Assembly (NCBI GenBank): GCA_039105265.1
Contig: JAPFFF010000008.1
Coordinates: forward strand, 620,001 to 684,000
Reading direction: 5' to 3'
Source: Tritrichomonas musculus
Taxonomy: Eukaryota; Parabasalia; Tritrichomonadida; Tritrichomonadidae
Length of the DNA: 64,000 nt
A program made the position numbers and the translations under genes. This document shows, in pieces, positions 8,973 through 18,961 of this stretch. The notes below the pieces were generated by a model that worked only from the letters and a program-made list of their open reading frames with translations, ran no database searches and was not told the DNA's origin. Position 1 is the stretch's first letter; each line of letters starts with the position of its first letter.

Positions 8973-10640
8973 ATGGGTGGGACACTCTTTTTTTGACCTC
9001 AAAAAGTTTCAAAATCTCTTCGAATTTTAGGTTTTATTTGGTGATTTTAATAAATTTTCTTACCCATTTAATAATCTTTAAATTGGTCATTGAAACCAAT
9101 CAAAAAACTTAATATTCATCGAGTTTTTTTTGACTTCACATACTAATAGATCTCTCTTCGTAAGAGATATCCTTCAAAACTACTAATACTATTTGATTTT
9201 ATACATATGCATTATACATTATAAAACATAAATATTTATAATTACTTTGTAGTTAGTCCAAAAAAGTTAATATAATAATTATTTTTAAGTTTTTTCGATA
9301 CATGATCTTTTCTAACTTTTTATTTTGTAATATTCGATTTCTTCTTTTAATGCTCAATAAAATGATATATTTTGTTTGAACATAACTTCAAAGATAAAGT
9401 TTAGTTTGAAAAATGAATTCAAAAAGTTGAATTAATAAACGGAATGATTCAATTTTCGGCGGTTAGAAAATTAATTTTAAACGATCAAACTCAATATTTT
9501 TGCTTTAAAATATATTATAAGAATAGGGAATATTATTTAAAATGAGGTTCCGCCATTTATAAAATCAAAAAATTCAAAATGACCATTTTTTACCCAAATT
9601 TTTTTTTATGGAAAATAAAATGCGATTATCTAATTCACCTTTGATGATTTTGATTTTTTAAATAGTAAATTATATGTAGCTATTAAAAATCTATCTAAAT
9701 ATAAAATAACTGGAAAAAGTCTTGGATAGCTTACACATATTGTGCATTTTATGAAATTTGAATTAAGCACTTTCATGCTATTTTTAGATATGTTAATAAT
9801 ATGATAAAACAATATTAGACATGTATTAAACTTTGATGAGTTTTTTTCTGTTGATCAAAAATTGCAAATTTGTATGTGTAAGCCATCCAAGACTTTTTCC
9901 AGTTATTTTATATTTAGATAGATTTTTAATAGCTACATATAATTTACTATTTAAAAAATCAAAATCATCAAAGGTGAATTAGATAATCGCATTTTATTTT
10001 CCATAAAAAATAATTTGGGTAAAAAATGGTCATTTTGAATTTTTTGATTTTATAAATGGCGGAACCTCATTTTAAATAATATTCCCTATTCTTATAATAT
10101 ATTTTAAAGCAAAAATATTGAGTTTGATCGTTTAAAAATAATTTTCTAACCGCCGAAAATTGAATCATTCCGTTTATTAATTCAACTTTTTGAATTCATT
10201 TTTCAAACTAAACTTTATCTTTGAAGTTATGTTCAAACAAAATATATCATTTTATTGAGCATTAAAAGAAGAAATCGAATATTACAAAATAAAAAGTTAG
10301 AAAAGATCATGTATCGAAAAAACTTAAAAATAATTATTATATTAACTTTTTTGGACTAACTACAAAGTAATTATAAATATTTATGTTTTATAATGTATAA
10401 TGCATATGTATAAAATCAAATAGTATTAGTAGTTTTGAAGGATATCTCTTACGAAGAGAGATCTATTAGTATGTGAAGTCAAAAAAAAACTCGATGAATA
10501 TTAAGTTTTTTGATTGGTTTCAATGACCAATTTAAAGATTATTAAATGGGTAAGAAAATTTATTAAAATCACCAAATAAAACCTAAAATTCGAAGAGATT
10601 TTGAAACTTTTTGAGGTCAAAAAAAGAGTGTCCCACCCAT
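8973..10640. mobile_element. 1.67-kb foldback element with inverted arms of about 765 bases
   Basis: The left end ATGGGTGGGACACTC (8973) is the reverse complement of the right end GAGTGTCCCACCCAT (to 10640). The match continues inward through the whole arms with only scattered changes, for example CTTGGATAGCTTACACATAT near 9720 against TATGTGTAAGCCATCCAAG near 9880. The unmatched centre is only about 140 bases (about 9740-9880). It contains no convincing gene. I cannot see a clear target duplication, so the transposon class is open. A long-armed foldback or Mutator-like non-autonomous element is the best guess. An assembly-made inverted duplication is less likely because the arms have diverged slightly. 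Confidence 0.75.
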
Positions 10641-11028
10641 AAATTTGTGAATTTCATTTTTTTCTTGTTTTTCGGTAATAAAATTAAAATTATATTTTAT
10701 TGATTTTATATTTATGCTACAAATATTATATACATGACGATGGACCAATTTATAATAAAAAATGATCAATATTCGAGCTTTTTTTGCATAAAATAAAATT
10801 GAATTGAAAAAGAGTTTCCTTACCTTTGTATAACTTTTAAGCAATACTAAAAAGTATCCGAAAATTTGAATTATATTTTATCTGATTTTTTATTTCTACT
10901 TTTGAATGCTTACTTGCAGATAATATTCAAAATTACTAAACACAGGTCAGTTTTTAATTGAAACATCAAAAAATTCAGAGAAAAATAAAAATAATTAAAA
11001 TAACGACAAAAACCCATATAATTATATA
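10641..11028. other. Upstream region of the acyltransferase-GlmS fusion
   Basis: AT-rich DNA with A and T runs. No gene, repeat or clear initiator motif was recognised. Confidence 0.4.
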
Positions 11029-13431
11029 ATGGATCAAATTAAGCATGGTAATCAATTTACTCTTGGAAAATCTGCCATAGTGAAGAAACCAGAATTAGTT
11101 GAAGTTGGTGATAATGTTAGAATATCGGAATTTTGCTACATATCTTCAGCTTGCAAAATTGGATCCAATTGTGAAATAGCAATTGGCGCTTCAGTTGCAG
11201 GAGGAAATGGGCATTACACGTTTACAATGGGGGATTATTCATCTCTTGCAGCAGGTGTTAGAATATGGCTTGCAAGTAATGATTATGTCAACGATCTTAT
11301 TGCTCATAATGTGCCTTATGTTAAAGAAATCGAGGGAAATGTTACAATGGGGAAATTTACCGGTATTGGAACCAATACAGTTGTTATGCCAAATAATAAT
11401 ATTCCTGAAGGCGTAAGTATTGGTGCCCTCAGCTTTGTTCCTTCCAACTTTAAATTCAAACCATGGACAGTTTATGCAGGCTCACCTATTAGAGAAATCA
11501 AACCAAGAAATAAAGAAAATATTCTTAAAGTTCTTAAATTAATTGAAGGAAAAGAAATCTGTGGAATTATTGGCTACGCAGGTAACAGAAATTGCACATC
11601 TGTTCTTCTTAAAGGACTTGAAAAACTTGAATACAGGGGATCAGATTCAGCTGGAATTGCAATTATCGATGAAAGTAAAACCAAAATTTTCAAAACTACA
11701 GGAACAATTCAAAATTTAGTAAATACAATCGCAAAATCTACAGTTAACAACTGTAATGTCGGAATTGGTCATATTCGTTGGGAAACTACCGATAAACCAT
11801 TGGATGTAAATGTTCCACCCCATGCAAGCAATTGTGGCAAAATGGCAATTGTTCACAACGGCAATATTGAAAACTATCAATTGCTTCGCAAAGAACTTGA
11901 AGAAAAAGGATCAATTTTCAAATCAGATACTGATACAGAAATGATTGTTCATCTTATTGCAGCAGAATACAATGAAACACACAATTTGTTAACCTCTGTA
12001 CAAAACGCCACTAAAAGATTAAGAGGGACATACGCATTTTGCGTTATCCATGAAGATGAACCAGAAAAAATCATTGCGACAAAAAGGTTTGCTCCTCTTA
12101 TGATTGGTATTTCAGAAAATGAAAATATTGTTGGAAGTGATATGGCAGCCATCAACCAAATTACAAACCAAGTTATTGAACTTGATGATAAAGATGTCGC
12201 AGTTATTACAGGAAATAATGTTGAAATTCGAAATGGCAACAACGATGTGATAACCAAAGAAATTACCTATTTACCTGTTCAAAATGATAATCTTCAAAAA
12301 ATGGGCTACAAACATTTTCTTTTGAAAGAAATTCATGAACAACCAAAGGTTATTGAAAGAAATCTTAAGCTTAGAATCAAAGATATCGATTCAATCGTTA
12401 ATTTCCCCGAACTTGAGAAGATCAAGCCAATTTTATCAAAAATACAAAATATTAAAATTGTTGCAGCCGGCTCTTCATTAAATGCAGGAATAACTGGAAA
12501 ATATATAATTGAAGATTTAACTGGCATTACGGTAGAAACAGCTAGTTCAACCGAATACATTTATCATAATAATACAACCAATTCATCATCATTAGTAATT
12601 GGTATTTCTCAATCAGGCGAAACAAATAATACAACTTCTTCAATTCAAATAGCAAAAGATAAAAAAGCGACAATCATTGTATTAACAAATAATCTAGAAA
12701 GTTCAATTTGCAAATTAGCCGATTGCGTTATTCCTATAAACTGTGGAACTGAAATCAGTGTAGCTGCAACCAAATCTTACACAGCTGAGCTCTTACAGCT
12801 ATATGTTTTTGCTCTTTACCTTTGTGAACTTCAAAATAAAAACATTGAAAAGGTTAAAGAAATCAAAAAAGAACTTTTAACAGTCCCATCCAAAATGGAA
12901 GAAGTTTTAAACAACAAAAGCGTTATTGAAGAAATGTCAAATCCTTTGAGTACTTTCAAAGATTTCATTTATGTTGCAAATGGAACCAATTTTGCTACTG
13001 TCACTGAAGGTTCCCAAAAGATTAAAGAAATAAGTTATATAAATGCTTCATCGTGCTTTGCAGGTGAATTAAAACATGGACCAATTGCAATGATTGATAG
13101 AAATATCGCAATCCTCACTATTTTGATACCTAATCAAATTACATACGTTAAAATGCTACAAAATTGCGCTGAAATTAAGGCGAGAAATGCTACATTGATC
13201 GCTCTTACATCTTCAAATGATGTTCAACTAAACGAATTTTGCGACTTTATTATTAGGATTCCAGAAATAAGCGAACAACTTTCACCACTTATTACAATAA
13301 TTCCTCTTCAATTACTTGCCTACTATATTGCTGACTTCCTTGGTAAAGAAATTGATCAACCAAGAAGTCTTGAAAAATCAGTTACTGCGGAAAATGATAT
13401 AAAAACTCCTCCTTTCTTTGAAGAGTTTTAA
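11029..13431 (+). CDS. Hexapeptide acyltransferase fused to glucosamine-6-phosphate synthase (GlmS-like)
   Basis: An 800-residue protein. Residues 1-160 form a left-handed beta-helix acyltransferase of the bacterial sugar O-acetyltransferase kind (hexapeptide turns, GDYSSLAAGV, ending PWTVYAGSPIREIKP). Residues 178-800 are a full-length GlmS: glutaminase domain (CGIIGYAG, LEYRGSDSAG, GIGHIRW, VHNG, SDTDTE), then two SIS domains (AAGSSLNAG, SQSGET, TEGSQKIKEISY, ELKHGP) and the C-terminal PRSLEKSVTAE. GlmS makes glucosamine-6-phosphate from fructose-6-phosphate and glutamine. Oddities: Cys178, the expected nucleophile, is not N-terminal, and the preceding codon is ATC where a separate gene would have ATG. 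The positions of E. coli His77 and His86 are Thr254 and Pro263, while Arg250, Asn277, Gly278 and Asp302 are kept. Isomerase residues (Glu667, His683, Lys783) are kept. A sugar-modifying role is likely; glutamine use is uncertain. Probably of bacterial origin. Confidence 0.88.
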   Translation: MDQIKHGNQFTLGKSAIVKKPELVEVGDNVRISEFCYISSACKIGSNCEIAIGASVAGGNGHYTFTMGDYSSLAAGVRIWLASNDYVNDLIAHNVPYVKEIEGNVTMGKFTGIGTNTVVMPNNNIPEGVSIGALSFVPSNFKFKPWTVYAGSPIREIKPRNKENILKVLKLIEGKEICGIIGYAGNRNCTSVLLKGLEKLEYRGSDSAGIAIIDESKTKIFKTTGTIQNLVNTIAKSTVNNCNVGIGHIRWETTDKPLDVNVPPHASNCGKMAIVHNGNIENYQLLRKELEEKGSIFKSDTDTEMIVHLIAAEYNETHNLLTSVQNATKRLRGTYAFCVIHEDEPEKIIATKRFAPLMIGISENENIVGSDMAAINQITNQVIELDDKDVAVITGNNVEIRNGNNDVITKEITYLPVQNDNLQKMGYKHFLLKEIHEQPKVIERNLKLRIKDIDSIVNFPELEKIKPILSKIQNIKIVAAGSSLNAGITGKYIIEDLTGITVETASSTEYIYHNNTTNSSSLVIGISQSGETNNTTSSIQIAKDKKATIIVLTNNLESSICKLADCVIPINCGTEISVAATKSYTAELLQLYVFALYLCELQNKNIEKVKEIKKELLTVPSKMEEVLNNKSVIEEMSNPLSTFKDFIYVANGTNFATVTEGSQKIKEISYINASSCFAGELKHGPIAMIDRNIAILTILIPNQITYVKMLQNCAEIKARNATLIALTSSNDVQLNEFCDFIIRIPEISEQLSPLITIIPLQLLAYYIADFLGKEIDQPRSLEKSVTAENDIKTPPFFEEF

Positions 13432-13911
13432 TATGGTATATAAATAAAAATAATCTTTCAAAACTCTTTACAATTCATTATTTTTTTTGTAATCCAACGA
13501 AATAATTCGATTACAAACAATAAAATGACTATAAAATTAGATTCAATTAATCATAAATGGTTTAAATGAAATAAAAATATATTTATAAAATAATATTAGT
13601 ATAAATTTGATTTATTTATATACTATTTTCAAAGATATACATATTTCATTAATTGATTATTTAAAAAATAAACATCAGAATTTATAATAAATTCTATAGT
13701 GATAGCATGATCGTATATACTTAAAAAGTTTATAAAATTGAATGAAATTGAGAGGTTGTGAATATGATAATAGTCTTTCAGTTAAATTACATACAAAAAG
13801 TTCGACTTTTTCTAAACTAAAGTGATTTCACTATCTAAAATTTTATAAAATTTTAGTAATATATTATTGGGTCAAACAAAGTCTTTCAAAAATATCACTT
13901 CATAATTTGAT
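13432..13911. other. Intergenic, no gene seen
   Basis: Very AT-rich spacer between two co-oriented genes. No repeat or gene remnant was recognised apart from the possible initiator listed separately. Confidence 0.4.
13895..13899 (+). promoter_or_regulatory. Possible initiator (TCACT)
   Basis: TCACT matches the trichomonad initiator consensus TCA(C/T)(T/A), with its A 15 bases before the ATG at 13912. This spacing is usual for T. vaginalis genes. The motif is short and common in such DNA. TCATA before 43253 and TCATT before the transporter at 52166 are similar. Confidence 0.3.
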
Positions 13912-14376
13912 ATGATCGCAAAGAAAATGCGCACTCAATTATCACAATGGAAGAGGATAAAGGTTATCCAAAAAGGCCAAGTTAAAGCTACTTATGAACT
14001 TAATGAAAAAGAACAATTCCAAGAAAAGTTTAAAAAGAGCAAACCACGTAACCTTCAAGATGAAATTCTTAAATTGAAGAAATCAAATTCAAATGGGACA
14101 ACTGTTATCCCCAATTCCACTTCCCAACCTCAAGTGGAAAATCACTTACAATACCAATCTCAAAACCAAACCACATCAGAATTTACAACTTCGTATTTTT
14201 CAAACTCTGATCAAAATACGAATTCAATTGATTATCAAAGTACAGAAATCAATTTATTTAATTCCATAGATTTTAATATTGAAGAAACCTATGAATTTCT
14301 TGATGTTTTTTCGTCCAATGAAGAAAATGGGTTCTTTGATATGAACAATTTTGATGAAATCAACTCTCTGTTCTGA
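13912..14376 (+). CDS. Small hypothetical protein, basic N-terminus and Asn/Ser/Gln-rich tail
   Basis: A 154-residue protein that I do not recognise. The first 60 residues are strongly basic (MIAKKMRTQLSQWKRIKVIQ), include a short helical stretch (EKEQFQEKFKKSKPRN) and could bind nucleic acid. The rest is low-complexity, rich in Ser, Asn, Gln and Thr, and ends in an acidic, aromatic segment (YEFLDVFSSNEENGFFDMNNFDEINSLF in part). This basic-to-acidic layout resembles a small transcription regulator with an activation-type tail, but that is speculation. There is no signal peptide or membrane segment. A candidate initiator stands 15 bases before the ATG. Confidence 0.55.
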   Translation: MIAKKMRTQLSQWKRIKVIQKGQVKATYELNEKEQFQEKFKKSKPRNLQDEILKLKKSNSNGTTVIPNSTSQPQVENHLQYQSQNQTTSEFTTSYFSNSDQNTNSIDYQSTEINLFNSIDFNIEETYEFLDVFSSNEENGFFDMNNFDEINSLF

Positions 14377-15421
14377 AGTTTTTCTCTTAAGAATATTATT
14401 TTAACTCAAGAGGAAAATCATAGAACATTACTCAAATTTTATATGACTTAATAAAATTTATATTGTTATTCATATTAATCTTTTTACTTTTATGTATTTT
14501 TTATGACATTTAAGAAATGGTGATCCAAATTATTTTAAATTATACCACTTTTTCAATATATATATATATATGCATCCAAACTTGGAAAAGAATAACAATT
14601 TTTTCCTTATCATTAAAGACGAAAAATGAATTGTCATTACTTTTTTGATTATTCAAAAGATTTTTTTTTGTAAAAAAAACTCAGAGATCAAAAAAAGCTC
14701 TTTTAATAGAGTGAAATAAACTTTACTAATACAGTTTCAACATACACATTAAAATATTTTTTATATTACACTTGCTTGATTTTTATGCTATTTGATAAAA
14801 GAGTTATTTCCATGGAATACTAAAATATGATTAAAAATATTTGATATTTTCATTGAAGACAACATTTTTTATGAGTAACTTATTATTAAATATAATAAAT
14901 AAAAGAAATACAATTTATAAATTTAACAAATATATAATATATAAATATATTATTCTTTAAAATCGAATTTATTTATATGTTTATTCTTGTTTTGCGAAAA
15001 TATTTTAGTTTATTTTAATGGACAAACATAATTGAAATTTTCAATACTGGATTCATCATCCTTTAAATTTTATGAGTGGTTATACAAAATTTTCATAAAA
15101 TTTTTGAAAATTAACTTGTTGAAACCTAAATGATTTTTTTTGACAAAAATGGATTATCAAAGCATAATATCAACAAATAATATATTAGTTTATTTTTGAA
15201 AATAAATTATAACAAATATAAAATAATCAATTGAAAAGTTGTTAAATTGTAAACAAATTATGGGAATAATTGAATGATTTCCCTATCCTTACCATTGAAT
15301 TTTATTTATTGAATTGAATATTTTAATTCAAATTTTATTATCTTTTTAAATTGAATATTTGTATGATTTATATCACAAAACACTTGAAATATCACTTTTA
15401 TCCAAACACTATAAAATCAAA
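14377..15421. other. 1-kb gene-free spacer
   Basis: Extremely AT-rich, with a short TA microsatellite near 14560 (ATATATATATAT) and many A and T runs. No open frame looks like a protein on either strand, and no terminal repeats were found. Confidence 0.45.
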
Positions 15422-16240
15422 ATGACAAATATCGATGCATTAGCCATGAAAGAAAAATATTCTCATTATGAGCATCGTATTGCAAAACTAGATAAAAAAG
15501 ATAATGAATTTTCAACCAAAAAGTTCCAAAAAGTAAGAAAAGACTCAAAACATAAAAATCTTCTTAAATCACTGGACAAGATTGGGATATGTTTAAATGA
15601 AAAACCAGCTGCAAGTATATCTATTGAAGATTTAAATAAAGTTTGCTTCTTACTAATAAATGATTACCATGAAGAAGATAAAAAACTTGGCGTTGGGCCT
15701 TTAAATGATGGCTACTTAGTTGCATTAAATCATTTTCGTCTTGGTTATAAAATCTATTATTTGTACAATTCACGCAGTGATGAATTCCCCATTATTCTTG
15801 GATTCCTTATTAAACATACAAAAGAGTCATTAACAGTTTTCTACACAGGAAGGGATGATAACGCAGAAGGAATTGAATTTAAGACAGGTCATATATCCAA
15901 AAGCTTCATCACTGATGTAATTAAGAGTAATTACAATGAGAAATCCCGCACAGTATTTATCGCAGATAGTATTGGCAAAGGATCAGTATTCAATGTTGAC
16001 GATTGCGCAAATATCATATCTTTTTCAGCCAAAAAACCTGAACCATGTGAATACAAAGATATTGAGCAATCACATGGTATTTTTACATATTATATTTGCA
16101 AGATTATAAGCGAATATCCCAACATCACCCCTAACGAACTTGTGGAACGATTAAACCTTTCACTTGTACGTTTCAACGAAAAATTTACATATAAATTTTC
16201 AAACAAAAAACTTGCAGAAAGTCCAATTTTCATCAACTAA
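15422..16240 (+). CDS. Caspase/metacaspase-fold protein lacking the catalytic pair (pseudo-peptidase)
   Basis: The ATG at 15422 is chosen because the open frame further upstream has no ATG. The 272-residue product has the p20 caspase fold layout: LNDGYLVALNHFRLGYKIYYLYN (helix and strand, residues 95-116), then LTVFYTGRDDN (137-147), then RTVFIADSIGKGS (176-188), then a substrate-loop-like HGIFTYYICKII (218-229). In active family C14 enzymes the second block ends SGHG and the third is DSCHSG. Here the catalytic His position is Arg144 and the catalytic Cys position is Ile184. The N-terminal 80 residues are charged and family-specific. It is therefore probably an inactive paralog, perhaps a regulator or decoy of active metacaspases. 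Fold assignment is from motif order only. Confidence 0.72.
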   Translation: MTNIDALAMKEKYSHYEHRIAKLDKKDNEFSTKKFQKVRKDSKHKNLLKSLDKIGICLNEKPAASISIEDLNKVCFLLINDYHEEDKKLGVGPLNDGYLVALNHFRLGYKIYYLYNSRSDEFPIILGFLIKHTKESLTVFYTGRDDNAEGIEFKTGHISKSFITDVIKSNYNEKSRTVFIADSIGKGSVFNVDDCANIISFSAKKPEPCEYKDIEQSHGIFTYYICKIISEYPNITPNELVERLNLSLVRFNEKFTYKFSNKKLAESPIFIN

Positions 16241-16787
16241 TATAAACTGAGTTTAAAATTTCCGTACCATTCAATTTTCTGTAGGCATATTAAAAAGCCA
16301 AAATAAATTTTTTTTATTTTGAATTTTGAGATGGATTAAAAATAAAATATTATATACTTATAAAAATAAATATACATGCTAATAATAAAATAATATTAAA
16401 TACATATAGATTAAATTTATTATATATAATAAAATATAATATATTTAACATTTTAACATCAAAATAATTATTATTATAAATGATATATGTATTTTTAATT
16501 TTTCATTTTTTCAATTAAAATTATTATTGTTTTCTCACAAATCAATTCAAAAAAGAAAATATAAATATATTCCAAAATATTGTTATGCAAATTTTAAAAA
16601 AATATTAGATCTACGATAGTATTATGCAAATATACCATGAATTAATTTTGGAATATATTTATATTATATATATTTCAGATAAAAATTAATTAAATATTCA
16701 TTATTTTGAAAGATTTATATTTTATGAAAAAATTTTTGATTCAAACTTTTTCAGTGAAAATTTTTAATTTTTTTGTCTAAAAATTTT
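16241..16787. other. Intergenic; AACTTTTTCA element before the next gene
   Basis: AT-rich spacer with no gene. At 16744-16753 lies AACTTTTTCA, 34 bases before the ATG at 16788. It resembles the element just upstream of the genes at 39715 and 30499. Confidence 0.4.
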
Positions 16788-18368
16788 ATGATAGACGTAA
16801 AAGTCAAAATACCAAAGACAAAAGCTAAAGCAGATCTAAAAATTATTTACAAAGGAAAGAATACTCTGCATGAACTCATAACATCAAAAGATGATATTAT
16901 AAAATCCCTTCGTTATTATGAAAATAAACGAAATGAAATCAATTTGCTTAACATTATATACATTGAAGAAGATATTGAGTTTGATATCTTTCAAAAATTT
17001 ATTTCCTCTATCGAGACTCAAGAAATTGATCTAAATGAAAATAATTATGAGTCGTTGTACTATCTCAGTAATAAATATGAATACTTAGAACTACAAAACG
17101 AAATCAAAACCTTTATGAATACCCGACCGGATCTCAAAAAAATTATTGATGATTACAGTAATTCATTTAAAAACGAAAAAACTGCCAATTTCTATTCAAT
17201 TGACATCATGAAAGAAGAAATAATCGCAAAAAATCTCGATGCCAGCATTTCCAGTGGAATTTTACACAAACTTCCACTTGAAATTCTTGTAAGGATTCTA
17301 AACTCGCCAAAACGTGAAATCAAAAATCATCATTCACTTTTTCAATTCATCACTTCACTTATCAAAAGTCGAATGGATTCAATCGCGAGCGAAGAAGAAA
17401 AAGAAAATCTTTCAGTTCTTCCGAGCTGCCTCGACTACGAATTGATGACTGCAGATGAGATTGAAGAACTTCTCAAAATTGAGGGAAGCATTCAAATGAT
17501 GTCGCCTAGAAATTCAATGAAAAAGATGAAGGAAATGATTTCGAGAGAGAAGGAAATGAATGATAAAATAACCGCATTGGAGGAGAAATTGGGCGGACTT
17601 GAGGAGCTGCTTCTTGGCGTGAAGGATGAGATCAGGTCGCAGAAAGAAGCCGAGAGCGAGATTGTGAAGAGTCAGGATGAGGTTTATTTGAAAAAGTTTG
17701 ATGAGTTTTCTGGCAAACTCAAAGAGCTAGAGGCTAAAATTGAGCAAGAAATTGCTAGTCGCAATTCGCAGCAAAAATTAATTGATGATCAAATAAACGA
17801 AGCAAAAGTGAAAGAAGAAGAGTTGAGAAAGAAATTGGATGAAATGAAGAATGAAAAAGAAAATGATAAAAATAACATTGATTGTTCAAATGGCGTTTTT
17901 AAGCACTTTTTTGACCAAAACCATTCAAATCCAGTTGATACTGCTTTGATAACAATAAGTGGAAACTCTTTTGATTCTTCATACCAAAAAATATTAAAAA
18001 ATATTGTTGATTCGTCATGGAAAGGTTTTTGGGCATCAGAAAATGTACCAAATTCTTATTTCAAAATTGATTTCACAAAACATTTGATTAGAATTGACAG
18101 ATACAGGCTTCGTGTTGGGGCTGGATACGATGACTACTCCTTTAAGAGCTGGGTTCTGACTGGCACCACATCAGACAATACAGAAGTCGTTCTTGATGAA
18201 GTTAACAACTCACCAGAAATCACGAGCAGTCACCAAGAAATAACAAAATCGACGCAAACTCAGCCATTTGTTCGCGCAATAAAACTTACAATGAAAGGAA
18301 AATGTGCTGATGGAGGGGATCTCATGGAGTTCAGAAACATCGAGCTTTTTGGAATTCTTAAAGAATGA
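16788..18368 (+). CDS. BTB/BACK-like, coiled-coil and F5/8 type C (discoidin) domain protein
   Basis: The first ATG in the frame is at 16788; five upstream in-frame codons begin with TTG and are not used. The product is 526 residues. Residues 20-110 resemble a BTB/POZ fold (short strands, then NNYESLYYLSNKYEYLELQNEI). Residues 145-230 resemble a BACK helix set (LHKLPLEILVRIL). Residues 250-360 are a long coiled coil (EKEMNDKITALEEKLGGLEE...). The last 150 residues are an F5/8C discoidin-like domain (SSWKGFWASENVPNSYFKID ... IDRYRLRVG ... VRAIKLTMKGKC ... FRNIELFGIL). This combination is a large expanded trichomonad family of unknown function. It has no signal peptide, so it is probably cytosolic. 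A fragment of the same domain lies at 53293-53763. Confidence 0.82.
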   Translation: MIDVKVKIPKTKAKADLKIIYKGKNTLHELITSKDDIIKSLRYYENKRNEINLLNIIYIEEDIEFDIFQKFISSIETQEIDLNENNYESLYYLSNKYEYLELQNEIKTFMNTRPDLKKIIDDYSNSFKNEKTANFYSIDIMKEEIIAKNLDASISSGILHKLPLEILVRILNSPKREIKNHHSLFQFITSLIKSRMDSIASEEEKENLSVLPSCLDYELMTADEIEELLKIEGSIQMMSPRNSMKKMKEMISREKEMNDKITALEEKLGGLEELLLGVKDEIRSQKEAESEIVKSQDEVYLKKFDEFSGKLKELEAKIEQEIASRNSQQKLIDDQINEAKVKEEELRKKLDEMKNEKENDKNNIDCSNGVFKHFFDQNHSNPVDTALITISGNSFDSSYQKILKNIVDSSWKGFWASENVPNSYFKIDFTKHLIRIDRYRLRVGAGYDDYSFKSWVLTGTTSDNTEVVLDEVNNSPEITSSHQEITKSTQTQPFVRAIKLTMKGKCADGGDLMEFRNIELFGILKE

Positions 18369-18961
18369 CTGATAAATATTCATATAATCTGTTTATTTTA
18401 TAGGGTGTTATGATATAACAGTAAAACATTTCCTGTATTGTACATCTATTTACTAACATGGGATAGTCATTATCCATAGATAAACAAAATCATTATCAAA
18501 ATTACATTGTATAAATAAAATGATTTTTTTTTTCTTATCTAAAAAACGCAAATTTGAATACAAAACTGAAAATTTTGTCACATTAAATGAAATATAATAA
18601 AATAAACCACATTAAAATCTTATTTAAAAATGTTGATATCCTTGTAATCAACTTGCTTAAAATCAATCCATTTCCCGAAAACTATACTCAACTACATGAA
18701 TTTTTAAACAAAATTTATAATCAAAAGGACATGTTATACGTTTCTGGACACTCTACACGTTTTATTTAAATTAAATATAAATTATGAACTTATTCAATAA
18801 TGTTACTCTATTTTTGGCTCCAAGCTTTTATTGAATGCAAAAAAATATAAAAAACAAACATATTTTCTTAATTTTTTTTTTACAATAGATTTTACCTTTC
18901 CATAAACAATTTTTATATAAAATACATACTATCTAATAAATTTAAAAAAAACAAATATTTC
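18369..18961. other. Intergenic between convergent genes
   Basis: The spacer between the 3' ends of the F5/8C gene and the giant gene. A 60-codon frame at 18587-18769 has plausible composition but no recognisable motif, and I treat it as chance or a remnant. Confidence 0.4.

Noticed and set aside
10617-10844. 75-codon minus-strand frame at the right edge of the large palindrome
   Set aside because: It straddles the element boundary and has chance-like composition.
18587-18769. 60-codon frame as a small gene
   Set aside because: There is no motif, and it is isolated between two 3' ends with AT-driven composition.
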